Notes under the pieces: generated by a model
Database searches by the model: none
The model's input: the letters and a program-made list of their open reading frames with translations, nothing else
Told to the model about the DNA's origin: nothing
NCBI RefSeq assembly: GCF_042945595.1
Contig: NZ_CP168493.1
Span: 310,001-374,000, forward strand
Length of the DNA stretch: 64,000 nucleotides
Source of the DNA: Psychrobacillus sp042945595
Lineage (GTDB): Bacteria > Bacillota > Bacilli > Bacillales_A > Planococcaceae
Reading direction: 5' to 3'
Shown here: in pieces, positions 36,490 through 44,812 of the stretch
Numbering within the stretch: the first letter of the stretch is position 1
How the letters are laid out: the number at the start of each line of letters is the position of its first letter
Translations under genes and position numbers: made by a program

Positions 36490-37178
36490 GGCAAATTATT
36501 GCAATGGGTGGTGGCGGTTTCTCAATGGAACCTGAAAATCCACTATTAGATCGATATATTTTAAAACAATCAAAAAGTAATAGACCGAAGATTTGCTTTA
36601 TCGGGACGGCTAGCGGTGATGTAGAAAGCTATATCGAAAAGTTTTATAATTTTTTTCAAAAAGAAGAATGTGAGCCGGCACATTTGTCGTTATTTAAACC
36701 TCATACTCGTGATATTCAAAAGTTCATTATGGAACAGGATATCTTGTATGTAGGTGGAGGCAACACAAAAAACCTGATGGCTCTTTGGAAAGAGTGGGAA
36801 CTGGACGTGGCTATTCGACAAGCTTATGAAAACGGTACAATCTTGTCCGGTCTGAGTGCTGGATCCCTTTGTTGGTTTGAGGAAGGTGTAACGGACTCCT
36901 ACGGCGACGAACTTGAACCTATTTCGTGCCTTGGTTTGATACAAGGAAGTCATTGTCCGCATTATGATGGGGAGGAAGATAGACGACCAGCTTATCAGAA
37001 GTTTATTCGAGAAAATATCATAGGAGCAGGATATGCTGCAGACGACGGGGCTGCTCTGCATTTCATAGATGAAAAATTACACACAGTGGTGAGCTCTCGT
37101 CCACATGCTAGTGGATATCTTGTGGATAAAGACAAAGAAGAAAAGTTATCCACAACCTATTTAGGTACAGAAAACTAA
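36486..37178 (+). CDS. Peptidase E-like protein (family S51)
   Basis: 230 residues of the type 1 glutamine-amidotransferase-like fold. The nucleophile Ser lies in LSAGSLCWF near residue 120, GGGNTKNLM near 92 and the PHYDGE His/Asp region complete the S51 pattern. It matches B. subtilis YgaJ. Known members cleave Asp-X dipeptides; the substrate here is unverified. Translationally coupled to the upstream gene (ATGA overlap). Confidence 0.85.
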   Translation: MRQIIAMGGGGFSMEPENPLLDRYILKQSKSNRPKICFIGTASGDVESYIEKFYNFFQKEECEPAHLSLFKPHTRDIQKFIMEQDILYVGGGNTKNLMALWKEWELDVAIRQAYENGTILSGLSAGSLCWFEEGVTDSYGDELEPISCLGLIQGSHCPHYDGEEDRRPAYQKFIRENIIGAGYAADDGAALHFIDEKLHTVVSSRPHASGYLVDKDKEEKLSTTYLGTEN

Positions 37179-37377
37179 TCAAAACGAAGAAGGAAATATC
37201 AATTATTAACCTAGACTCAAGTTAGGCAATCAACTCTCTATTGGAATTAATTGCTCTAACTAGGAATCTAGTAATAGTAGGACTTACAAAGGCTAGGTCT
37301 TAATTGTTTTTTACTTTTTCCTTACACAGTTTACATGAATCGGTGAATGTATGATTAGAGTATGTGGTACTAGAGAA
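37179..37377. other. Intergenic region without a supported gene
   Basis: About 200 bp of AT-rich sequence with short inverted pieces (AACCTAGACTC, GACTTACAAAGGCTAGGTC). I see no ORF or terminator that I can support. Confidence 0.35.
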
Positions 37378-37685
37378 AAATAGATAGCATCCATTACTAA
37401 AGAAGCGCTGAGCGGACGAAATTGTATCTTCGTCCGCTTTTAAAAGAATAAGATAGGATTTATTCTCTCATTAACCAAACCTAATGCAACATGTCACTAC
37501 CTATCTCAAGAGAGCGACGGACAAACAACCGCCACAAGATTACTGAAAAAAATAGCTCGTGAAGTGACGCAATCACTTCACGAGCTAAATTACTACGGTA
37601 ATAGTGTAGCCGATATTTCATCCAAAGCACTCTGGAAATAGTAAAGACAATATGTACCTAAAGGACGCTTGCGTTTTTCTTATTT
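37378..37685. repeat. Interspersed hairpin repeat, copy B
   Basis: The same block order as copy A: GATAGCATCCATT..AAAGAAGCGCTGAG, hairpin GCGGACGAA-ttgtatc-TTCGTCCGC TTTT, CATTAACCAAACCTAATGCA, CGACGGACAAACAACCGCC, then the stem AGCTCGTGAAGTGA-cgcaa-TCACTTCACGAGCT (37554-37586), and a tail (AATAGTGTAGCC..CCAAAGCACTCTGGAAATAG) shared closely with copy C. Identity to copy C continues to about 37685. Confidence 0.75.
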
Positions 37686-37741
37686 ATTGCATGACTTTAT
37701 CTCGTAAAGTCTAATTCTAAAAAGTCTCAAACTCATATATA

Positions 37742-38374
37742 TTAATTCTCTTCTTTCAAAAACAAGACTAAATCACGAAGATTCTCCTGCGTTACCCCAT
37801 GACCCTCTTCGTATGTTTTGTACGTCACGCTCGCTCCTTGTGCCTCAAAGTAATTTTTGCTTTCCAAACTTAATTGAGATGGAATCACATAATCATAGTC
37901 CCCGTGTGAAATAAAAATATTCAAATGATCGACAGGATGCTTACTATATTCATCCTTCACATATTCAGGTAAATAGCCACTTAATGCAACTACCCCACTA
38001 ATTACACTGCCCATTGTTAATGCTAAAGTTTGTGCTAAAACAGCACCTTGACTAAAGCCGAGTACGTATATATGGTCCAAATTAAGATCGAACTCCTCAA
38101 TAGCCTCATATATAAAAGATTGAATATAAGTGACCACCTTATCAAATATGTCACGATCTGGCTTGTCTTCTTCATCAGTTGTGAAAAAAGCATAACCTGG
38201 TTTAAAAACAATAGGTCCACGCAAACTAAATATATGATGGGTCTTCTCGAATTCAGTAACAAGCTGTGGCAAATCATCTTCATTGCTTCCCATACCGTGT
38301 AACAAAAAGATGGCCGGCTGTTTTTCTTCTGTAATTTGTGGTGCTGTATGTTTGTATGTAAAAGGTGATTTCAT
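37742..38374 (-). CDS. Phospholipase/carboxylesterase family alpha/beta hydrolase
   Basis: 210 residues. LLHGMGSNEDD near residue 25 is the oxyanion region, GFSQGAV near 113 holds the nucleophile Ser, and the catalytic Asp/His are in DYDYVIP and EEGHG. It is a small cytosolic carboxylesterase of the YtpA/Est family (PF02230); the natural ester is unknown. ATG 38374 follows AAAGGAAGAATAATGA. Confidence 0.86.
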   Translation of the reverse strand: MKSPFTYKHTAPQITEEKQPAIFLLHGMGSNEDDLPQLVTEFEKTHHIFSLRGPIVFKPGYAFFTTDEEDKPDRDIFDKVVTYIQSFIYEAIEEFDLNLDHIYVLGFSQGAVLAQTLALTMGSVISGVVALSGYLPEYVKDEYSKHPVDHLNIFISHGDYDYVIPSQLSLESKNYFEAQGASVTYKTYEEGHGVTQENLRDLVLFLKEEN

Positions 38375-38488
38375 TCATTATTCTTCCTTTCAAGCTTAAG
38401 TACATCCATTTTAACATAATGGACTGATTAGCTTAAAAGATTGGTTTTTGGATATCCTAATGAAAATGTATGTTAGGAGATAAGTATC

Positions 38489-38722
38489 GTGAAGGAATTT
38501 AAAGTCACTTATTTTTTTGATGAAGAGCATTATATAAGGAGATTTATTCACATGGAGTCTCAACAAAAAGCGGAAGAACTAGTTCAAAGTGAGCGGGATA
38601 GCTATATTTCATTTACAGATAGCAGAGGAATTTACCATGAACTGGATACTCTAGGCGTTCGAGTAATTCAAATTTCCGAATACCATAGAATTGATAAGAC
38701 GAAAAAAGGGGCTATTCAATAA
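38489..38722 (+). CDS. Small hypothetical protein
   Basis: 77 residues, soluble, KEFKVTYFFDEEH at the N-terminus, charged. The start is GTG 38489 with TTAGGAGATAAGTATC upstream, a good Shine-Dalgarno. No family recognised. Monocistronic; the following 180 bp to 38906 contain only a hairpin near 38863-38892 (AGTCTAAAAAG / CTTTCTAGACT). Confidence 0.65.
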   Translation: MKEFKVTYFFDEEHYIRRFIHMESQQKAEELVQSERDSYISFTDSRGIYHELDTLGVRVIQISEYHRIDKTKKGAIQ

Positions 38723-38862
38723 GTCACAATTAAACTTATTGAACAACCTCTTCTCGTGCTGTATCGAAATAGAATATTCAGTTAAACCATCGCATTTCAC
38801 AAATAAATACGGAAAGGGATTGTCCGGTTTCCATTTCCAACTTAATAAAAAAAGCAAATAGG

Positions 38863-38902
38863 TCAGTCTAAAAAGTCGTTATTACTAGCTTTCTAGACTT
38901 TC
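38863..38902. terminator. Hairpin between convergent genes
   Basis: AGTCTAAAAAG pairs with CTTTCTAGACT, followed by TTCTCTTTTAG on the plus strand. It lies between the convergent genes at 38489 and 38907. Confidence 0.45.
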
Positions 38903-38906
38903 TCTT

Positions 38907-39821
38907 TTAGATTTTATGTCTCTTATTGGAAATTAGCCTCCGATTTCTCCCGTATAAATGTACGATAAGTACACCTAAAATGGCAATAAGCCCTCCAACT
39001 ATCGAAAGAATTGCTGGCAACTCTTTTAACCAAATCCAGGCTACTAAAATGGCGATAACTGGTTCCGCGTACAGTAGGCTAGACAATGAGCTAGCTTTAC
39101 TCATGGATAGTGCAATTGCCCAAGTTAAGTATGCAACGGCAGTAGGGAAGATCCCGATATAAATTGCAGACAAATTGGCTTCCAGCGTTGCATGCTGAAT
39201 GTCATGCAGAAGACCAGGAGCAAACACGAGAAAAGGAATTGTGCCGGCCCAAGTAAAATAAGCAGTTAGCTCAATAGGATTGTATTTTAAAAGCAAAGGC
39301 TTTTGGTAAACAAAAAATACAGATGTAGCAATAGCAGCTATAATAACTAAAAATACTCCTGGAGAGATGTTAAATATGGAATCCCCAGTACCTATTCCAA
39401 TCAATAAAATACCAATAAATCCGAATCCTAATCCAAACCATCCAATCTTTCCAAGACGCTCTTTTAACACAAGTACCGCAATGACTGTTGTAAAAATGGG
39501 TGCAGAACCTATTAACATCCCTGCGGTACCAGCTGAAATAGTCAATTGTCCATATGTGACACATATATGATACACGCTAATTCCAATCCATCCAAGAAGG
39601 AGTATTTTTAAAATATCTTCTTTTCGTGGTAATTGGAAATTAATTCCAGGAAAAAAGGCTATAACGCCAAAGATGAAGGAAGCAATAATAAAACGGAATA
39701 AAATCAAATGCCCAGCCGAATAGCCTCCGTGTAAACTAGCGCTTATAGACGCAAAACTGGATCCCCAAATAAAGACAGTGAATGCTGCCAATATGAAAGC
39801 TTTCTTATTCAAATTTCCCAC
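38907..39821 (-). CDS. EamA-family DMT transporter
   Basis: 304 residues, ten hydrophobic helices as two EamA halves (about 8-140 and 150-290). FIWGSSFASI near the N-terminus and LKERLGKIGWFG after the fourth helix are typical of this drug/metabolite transporter family. The likely start is GTG 39821 with AGAAAG just upstream, so the exact start is uncertain. The substrate is unknown. Confidence 0.85.
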   Translation of the reverse strand: MGNLNKKAFILAAFTVFIWGSSFASISASLHGGYSAGHLILFRFIIASFIFGVIAFFPGINFQLPRKEDILKILLLGWIGISVYHICVTYGQLTISAGTAGMLIGSAPIFTTVIAVLVLKERLGKIGWFGLGFGFIGILLIGIGTGDSIFNISPGVFLVIIAAIATSVFFVYQKPLLLKYNPIELTAYFTWAGTIPFLVFAPGLLHDIQHATLEANLSAIYIGIFPTAVAYLTWAIALSMSKASSLSSLLYAEPVIAILVAWIWLKELPAILSIVGGLIAILGVLIVHLYGRNRRLISNKRHKI

Positions 39822-39986
39822 CAGACTTTCTACTACTTTGTAACTTAATAAAGCAACTTATCTTACAATAAAAATCAACAGAAAACAACATATTAGTAAA
39901 GATGATATTCGGTTTTCATATCCTACAAAGGAAGTATTGAGTAATAATGAGAAATTGACTTTTATAAACAAAGACAATATTAATCG

Positions 39987-40013
39987 TTGACATTATACCC
40001 TAGTGGGTATAAT
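39987..40013 (+). promoter_or_regulatory. Promoter with CstR-type operator
   Basis: The palindrome ATTATACCC-TAGT-GGGTATAAT (39992-40013; 9-bp perfect arms) sits between TTGACA (39987) and TATAAT (40008), so bound repressor would block RNA polymerase. The ATACCC/GGGTAT half-site is the known operator type of CsoR/CstR repressors. The gene 58 bp downstream encodes such a repressor. Confidence 0.85.
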
Positions 40014-40070
40014 ATGTTTCTTGTAAGTCGCCTTCAAACCGATAACTTTTTTGAAAGGAGGTCGTCCAAA

Positions 40071-40328
40071 ATGTACGATGCAAAAACAGTAAACCGTGTC
40101 AAGCGTATAGAAGGACAATTGCGAGGGATTTTAAGGATGATGGAAGAAGGAAAAGATTGTAAAGAAGTGGTCACTCAGCTTTCGGCAGTTCGTTCGGCAG
40201 CGGATCGTACGATTGGTGTGATCGTAAGTAATAACCTACTAGAATGCGTGCAAAATGCAGAAGGTAATTCAGATAAGCTGAATTCAGTTATTCAGGAAGC
40301 GATGAATTTAGTAGTTAAGAGCCGATAA
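40071..40328 (+). CDS. cstR: CstR-type persulfide-sensing repressor (CsoR family)
   Basis: 85 residues, all-helical DUF156/CsoR fold. Cys30 and Cys59 are the two conserved thiols; the His and other Cu ligands of CsoR are missing (Asn and Glu at those places), which favours the persulfide sensor CstR over the copper sensor CsoR. It would repress the sulfur operon until reactive sulfur crosslinks the Cys pair. ATG 40071 follows AAAGGAGGTCG; the earlier ATG is inside the promoter and is rejected. A short terminator follows. Confidence 0.88.
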   Translation: MYDAKTVNRVKRIEGQLRGILRMMEEGKDCKEVVTQLSAVRSAADRTIGVIVSNNLLECVQNAEGNSDKLNSVIQEAMNLVVKSR

Positions 40329-40339
40329 AACGGCTTTTA
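40320..40339 (+). terminator. Short terminator after cstR
   Basis: AGCCG-ataaaa-CGGCT followed by TTTATATTT overlaps the last cstR codons; partial read-through to the next genes is possible. Confidence 0.6.
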
Positions 40340-40353
40340 TATTTCAGTAAAAT

Positions 40354-40370
40354 AATACCCTTATAGGTAT
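40354..40370 (+). promoter_or_regulatory. CstR-operator-like site 2
   Basis: AATACCC-TTAT-AGGTAT is the same palindrome with one half-site mismatch, 41 bp before the rhodanese gene. Confidence 0.6.
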
Positions 40371-40411
40371 AGATGCATAGACGTAATAATAAATAAAGGA
40401 GAGAGAATATA

Positions 40412-40753
40412 ATGGGATGGATTTTTATCGTAATAATTGTCGCTTTCTTCGTTTGGAAGATGATGCCTTCTAAAGGTGTTAAAACAATTACGACAGCAGA
40501 GTTAAAAAATATATTGGACGACCAAGAAAAAGTATTTGTCGATGTAAGAACTCCTGCTGAATTTAAGTCACGAAACATTCGACAATTTACAAATATACCA
40601 TTAGGTTCATCTTTTGATAAATTACCGAAAAATAAAGAAATAGTGGTTATTTGTCAAAGTGGGATGCGGAGTAATAATGCTTGTAAACAACTAAAAAAAA
40701 TAGGTTTTGAACATGTAACAAATGTCCGCGGTGGCATGAGTGCGTGGAATTAA
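40412..40753 (+). CDS. Membrane-anchored rhodanese
   Basis: 113 residues. An N-terminal transmembrane helix (about 2-18) precedes a single rhodanese domain with active Cys in VICQSGMRSNNA near residue 83. It moves sulfane sulfur at the membrane face, probably cytosolic. RBS AAAGGAGAGAGAATATA. It is the first structural gene after cstR, and the next rhodanese begins 14 bp after it. Confidence 0.88.
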   Translation: MGWIFIVIIVAFFVWKMMPSKGVKTITTAELKNILDDQEKVFVDVRTPAEFKSRNIRQFTNIPLGSSFDKLPKNKEIVVICQSGMRSNNACKQLKKIGFEHVTNVRGGMSAWN

Positions 40754-40766
40754 AAGGAGGATAAAA

Positions 40767-41066
40767 ATGATGAAAGAAATTACAGCAAAAGAAGTGGAGC
40801 AAAAGTTAGTGAAAGGTGAGACTTTACAAATAATTGATGTACGAGAAGTGGATGAAGTAGCTAGTAGGAAAATCCCGGGTATTATTCATATTCCACTTGG
40901 TTTATTAGAATTCCGTATGAATGAATTATCTAAAACAGAGTCTTATATTATAGTATGTCGTTCAGGTGGTCGTAGCGGTAGAGCGACACAATTTTTAGCG
41001 GATCAAGGTTTTGATGTAACGAATATGACTGGTGGTATGCTGGCTTGGGAAGGAGAAGTGCGATAA
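40767..41066 (+). CDS. Single-domain rhodanese
   Basis: 99 residues. IIDVREVDEVASRKIPG near residue 20 and active Cys in IVCRSGGRSGRA near 63 define a soluble rhodanese. ATG 40767 follows AAAAGGAGGATAAAA; the earlier in-frame start lies inside the preceding gene. It is the second rhodanese in a row and probably hands persulfide between carriers. Confidence 0.9.
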   Translation: MMKEITAKEVEQKLVKGETLQIIDVREVDEVASRKIPGIIHIPLGLLEFRMNELSKTESYIIVCRSGGRSGRATQFLADQGFDVTNMTGGMLAWEGEVR

Positions 41067-41082
41067 AAAATTTTCGATCAAA

Positions 41083-41101
41083 TAATACCCGTAGTGGTAT
41101 A
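41083..41101 (+). promoter_or_regulatory. CstR-operator-like site 3
   Basis: AATACCC-GTAG-TGGTATA, one half-site mismatch, ends 14 bp before the TusA-rhodanese fusion and just upstream of its GGGGGAG RBS. Confidence 0.55.
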
Positions 41102-41115
41102 TAGGGGGAGCAAAA

Positions 41116-41679
41116 ATGAGTTTAAAAGTAGATTTTACGTTAGACGCAAAGGGTCTCGCTTGTCCCATGCCAATTGTAAAAACGAAAAAAGCGATGAATG
41201 ACTTGGTAGATGGTCAAATTTTAGAAGTTGTAGCGACAGATAAAGGGTCTAAAGCAGATCTTGCTGCATGGTCTGAATCAGTAGGTCACCAATATATTGG
41301 GACTACGGAAGAAGGTGACGTGCTAAAGCATTATATTCGCAAATGTTCGAACGATACTGTTATAGAAAAGCAGCATGAGCAAGTAATTCATATAGATGAG
41401 CTTCTAACAAAAGTTTCAGAGGGCGGTATCATTTTAGATGTTCGCGAAGAAGCAGAATATGCCTTTGGACATATCGAAGGAGCAAAGTCCATTCCAATGG
41501 GTGATTTAGAAAAACGAATGGACGAATTAGATAAAAATCAAGCAATTTATGTTATTTGCAGAACAGGGAAACGTAGTGATTTAGCCTCGCAAAAGCTATC
41601 AAACAGTGGTTTTGCAAAGGTGTGGAATGTAATTCCTGGAATGACGCAGTGGACAGGAAAAATAAAAAAAACAATATAA
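41116..41679 (+). CDS. TusA-rhodanese fusion protein (CstA-like)
   Basis: 187 residues: a TusA/SirA domain (about 1-78; GLACPMPIVKTKKA with Cys16) joined to a rhodanese domain (about 90-185; active Cys in VICRTGKRSD). The S. aureus sulfide-detox protein CstA has the same TusA-rhodanese pairing. It carries persulfide sulfur to or from partner enzymes in the cytosol. Start ATG 41116 with GGGGGAG. Confidence 0.9.
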   Translation: MSLKVDFTLDAKGLACPMPIVKTKKAMNDLVDGQILEVVATDKGSKADLAAWSESVGHQYIGTTEEGDVLKHYIRKCSNDTVIEKQHEQVIHIDELLTKVSEGGIILDVREEAEYAFGHIEGAKSIPMGDLEKRMDELDKNQAIYVICRTGKRSDLASQKLSNSGFAKVWNVIPGMTQWTGKIKKTI

Positions 41680-41696
41680 ATTTGGAGGAATACAAA

Positions 41697-42092
41697 ATGA
41701 CAAACAAAGTAGCGATTATAGCAAGTAATGGTGGACTTTTCGATGCATATAAAGTATTTAATATCGCAACAGCTGCAGCGGCAACTGAAAAAGAAGTAGA
41801 AATTTTCTTCACATTCGAAGGTTTAAATTTAATTCATAAACAAGGGATGCATGCACTCCCAATGCCAGAAGGACGCGAAGCAATAGCAGAGGGGTTTGCA
41901 AAAACAAACGTTCCAAGTATTCCTCAATTAGTTGAAATGGCACAAGAATTAGGTGTTAAATTCATTGGGTGTCAAATGACGATGGATGTAATGGGCTTAA
42001 CGAAGGGAGATTTCGTGGACGGAATCGAAGTTGGTGGAGCAGTAACATTTTTAGAATTTGCAAAAGATGCAGCACCAACACTAACGTTTTAA
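41697..42092 (+). CDS. DsrE/DsrF-like sulfurtransferase
   Basis: 131 residues of the DsrE/F (TusD-like) fold: NKVAIIASNGGLFDAYK at the N-terminus and a conserved Cys in GVKFIGCQMTMDVMG near residue 97, as in DsrE2-type sulfur carriers. RBS TTTGGAGG. The next gene is the persulfide dioxygenase. Confidence 0.88.
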   Translation: MTNKVAIIASNGGLFDAYKVFNIATAAAATEKEVEIFFTFEGLNLIHKQGMHALPMPEGREAIAEGFAKTNVPSIPQLVEMAQELGVKFIGCQMTMDVMGLTKGDFVDGIEVGGAVTFLEFAKDAAPTLTF

Positions 42093-42138
42093 TTTTTTAA
42101 AGGGGAATTAATCCTCTCTAAAAAAATTTCTAAAAAAT

Positions 42139-42155
42139 AATACCTGTGGGGGTAA
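42139..42155 (+). promoter_or_regulatory. CstR-operator-like site 4 overlapping the RBS
   Basis: AATACCT-GTGG-GGGTAA resembles the operator with two mismatches. The GGGGGT that serves as RBS of the next gene (GTG 42163) lies inside it. It may be a weak site or a chance match. Confidence 0.45.
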
Positions 42156-42162
42156 GTTTAAA

Positions 42163-43290
42163 GTGACTTTATATAAATGGACAGCAGAAGAAGTAGCAAA
42201 GAAAGTAATAAACAATGAAGAACTATTTATTTTAGATGTACGAAATGCTGATGCTTTTGCAGATTGGAAAATCGAAGGCCATAAATTTGAGTATTTAAAT
42301 ATACCTTATTTTGAATTACTTGATGGGGTTGAAGAGATATTATCCACCATTCCAACAGATAAACAGTTACTAGTTGTTTGTGCAAAGGAAGGTTCATCCA
42401 TCATGGTAGCAGAGATGATTTCAGATGAAGGAAGTGATGCTGCGTATCTAGAAGGTGGAATGAAATCTTGGAGTGAATATTTAGAGCCAATAAAAGTAAG
42501 TGATCTGGAAAACGATGGGGAGCTTTATCAATTCGTGCGCCTAGGGAAAGGTTGTCTTTCTTATATGGTTATATCAAATGGAGAAGCAGCGATTATTGAT
42601 GCAACCCGTATGGTTGATGTATTTACAAACTTTGCAGCGAGCAAACAAGTAAAGATAACGAATGTATTTGATACACACTTACACGCTGACCATATTTCAG
42701 GAGGTCGTCATATTGCAGCTCTAACTGGTGCAACTTACTTCTTACCACCAAAAGATGCAGAAGAAGTAGTATTTGAATACACACCTTTAGTAGATGGAAA
42801 TGAAGTGAAAATCGGTAACACAACTATTGCGATTCAAGCTTTATACTCACCAGGACATACTATTGGTTCAACATCTTTTATTGTAGATGACAAATTCTTG
42901 TTAACTGGTGATATTTTATTTATCGATTCGATTGGTAGACCGGATTTAGCTGGTCTTGCTCAGGATTGGGTTGGAGATCTTCGTGAAACGCTGTATAGTC
43001 GTTATCGTGAACTTCCAAGTGAGTTAATCGTATTACCTGCACATTTTATGATTATAGATGAATTAAACGAAAATGGTACTGTGGCAAAACGTCTAGGTGA
43101 TTTATTCGAAGAAAACCATGGTTTAAATATGAAGGACGAAGGAGAATTCCGTAGCATGGTGACGGATAACTTGCCACCACAACCACATGCATATCAAGAA
43201 ATTCGTCATGTAAATATGGGGAAAATTACGCCATCCGCTGTAGATCAAACAGAAATGGAAATTGGACCAAACCGTTGTGCTGTCCGGTAA
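42163..43290 (+). CDS. Rhodanese-persulfide dioxygenase fusion
   Basis: 375 residues: an N-terminal rhodanese-like domain (about 1-105; Cys in LVVCAKEGSS) and a metallo-beta-lactamase-fold persulfide dioxygenase (about 115-360; THLHADH, GHTIGS, and PAHF iron ligands). It oxidises glutathione or low-molecular-weight persulfide to sulfite. The order (rhodanese first) is not that of S. aureus CstB. GTG start with GGGGGT upstream; no other start fits. Confidence 0.9.
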   Translation: MTLYKWTAEEVAKKVINNEELFILDVRNADAFADWKIEGHKFEYLNIPYFELLDGVEEILSTIPTDKQLLVVCAKEGSSIMVAEMISDEGSDAAYLEGGMKSWSEYLEPIKVSDLENDGELYQFVRLGKGCLSYMVISNGEAAIIDATRMVDVFTNFAASKQVKITNVFDTHLHADHISGGRHIAALTGATYFLPPKDAEEVVFEYTPLVDGNEVKIGNTTIAIQALYSPGHTIGSTSFIVDDKFLLTGDILFIDSIGRPDLAGLAQDWVGDLRETLYSRYRELPSELIVLPAHFMIIDELNENGTVAKRLGDLFEENHGLNMKDEGEFRSMVTDNLPPQPHAYQEIRHVNMGKITPSAVDQTEMEIGPNRCAVR

Positions 43291-43322
43291 TTTAAAAAAT
43301 ATTAACTAAAGGAGATTCAAAT

Positions 43323-43550
43323 ATGAATTCAACTAAAGTATTAGATGCAAAAGGATTAGCTTGTCCGATGCCAATTATTCGAACGAAAAAGGCTATGGAT
43401 ACAATTGATTCAGGTGAAATATTAGAAATCCACCTGACAGATAAAGGTGCTATAGCTGACATTCCAGCTTGGGCTGCTTCAGGTGGGCATAACATTTTAG
43501 AACATACACAAGAAGATGATGTATTAAAATTTTGGATTAAAAAAGCATAA
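43323..43550 (+). CDS. TusA family sulfur carrier
   Basis: 75 residues with GLACPMPIIRTKKA (Cys15, CPxP motif), closely like the TusA half of the fusion at 41116. Small cytosolic sulfur carrier. RBS AAAGGAGATTCAAAT. It sits between the dioxygenase and the exporter in the same operon. Confidence 0.92.
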   Translation: MNSTKVLDAKGLACPMPIIRTKKAMDTIDSGEILEIHLTDKGAIADIPAWAASGGHNILEHTQEDDVLKFWIKKA

Positions 43551-43607
43551 GAATAGGGAGGGAGGCAGAGATATTGCTTCTCTTTTTTAGATAGGAGGTC
43601 AAGGATT

Positions 43608-44384
43608 ATGGATATAGCATGGATTATTACCATTTTGTTATTGGGTATTGTGGGATCATTTATTTCTGGGCTACTCGGAATTGGTGGGGCAATTATTAAT
43701 TTCCCTATGCTTTTGTATATTCCACCAATGTTAGGATTTACTGCGTTCACGGCTCATGAGGTATCAGGTATTAGTGCCCTTCAAGTATTGTTTGCATCCA
43801 TTTCGGGTGTGTGGGCGTACCGCAAAGGAAGTTATTTAAATAAACAACTTATAATTTATATGGGTGTTGCCATTTTAACAGGTAGTTTCTTCGGTAGTTT
43901 TACTTCACAATCGTTATCGGAAGCTAGTGTAAATATCGTATATGGCGTGCTTGCACTTATCGCAGCAATAATGATGTTTGTCCCTAAAAAGAATATTGAT
44001 GACATTCCATTAGAACAAGTGTCATTTAATAAATTTTTAGCAGCTAGTCTAGCGTTAATTGTCGGCATTGGCTCAGGAATTGTGGGAGCTGGAGGAGGAT
44101 TTTTATTAGTACCAATTATGCTCGTTGTATTAAGAATTCCAACAAGGATGACAATTGCAACAAGTCTGGCGGTTACTTTTTTCTCATCCATTGGTGCTAC
44201 AATTGGTAAGGTAACAACAGGTCAAGTCGAGTATTTGCCAGCAGTAATTTTGATTGTTGCTAGCCTAATTGCAGCCCCACTTGGCGTGAAAATGGGTAAA
44301 CGCATGAATACAAAAATACTTCAAATGATTTTGGTGGTACTGATTTTGGTAACGGTGATCAAAATCTGGATAGATATTCTATAA
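43608..44384 (+). CDS. TauE/SafE-family sulfite exporter
   Basis: 258 residues, eight helices with the internal GxLLGIGG (GLLGIGGAIINFP) and GAGGGFLLVPI repeats of PF01925. In this operon it probably exports sulfite formed by the dioxygenase. RBS ATAGGAGGTCAAGG. It is the last gene of the locus; the hairpin repeat copy C follows 45 bp later. Confidence 0.9.
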   Translation: MDIAWIITILLLGIVGSFISGLLGIGGAIINFPMLLYIPPMLGFTAFTAHEVSGISALQVLFASISGVWAYRKGSYLNKQLIIYMGVAILTGSFFGSFTSQSLSEASVNIVYGVLALIAAIMMFVPKKNIDDIPLEQVSFNKFLAASLALIVGIGSGIVGAGGGFLLVPIMLVVLRIPTRMTIATSLAVTFFSSIGATIGKVTTGQVEYLPAVILIVASLIAAPLGVKMGKRMNTKILQMILVVLILVTVIKIWIDIL

Positions 44385-44427
44385 TAGAGGCAACTTGAAG
44401 TGGAAAATTCTTCAAGCTCCTAAAAAA

Positions 44428-44725
44428 TTGATAGCATCCATTGATAAAGAAGCGCTGAGCGGACGAAATTGTATCTTCGTCCGCTTTTAAAATAATAGGA
44501 TTTATTCTCTAATTATCCAAACCAAATGCATCATGTCTTTACACATTTCAAGAGGGCGACGGACCACATCTGCCACAAGATTACCGAAAAAAGTGTAGCT
44601 GGAAGTGATGCAGTCACTTCCAGCTACATAATTCCAAGGGTAATAGTGTAGCCAATGTTTCGTCCAAAGTACTCTGGAAATAGTAAAAACAAGATGCACT
44701 TAAAGGATGCTGCGTTTTTCCTATT
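44428..44725. repeat. Interspersed hairpin repeat, copy C
   Basis: The block order is as in copies A and B: TTGATAGCATCCATTGATAA, hairpin GCGGACGAA/TTCGTCCGC TTTT, AATTATCCAAACCAAATGCA, GCGACGGACCACATC, then the stem TGTAGCTGGAAGTGA-tgcag-TCACTTCCAGCTACA (44594-44628) and tail CCAAAGTACTCTGGAAATAG. Its stem sequence differs from B at several positions, all compensated. Confidence 0.75.
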
Positions 44726-44812
44726 GATGGTAGGCGATAATAATTGTCGAATTGTCTGAGCATACATATCTTATAGATACAAATGAATCTGAATGAATGG
44801 ATGGATTCTCGA

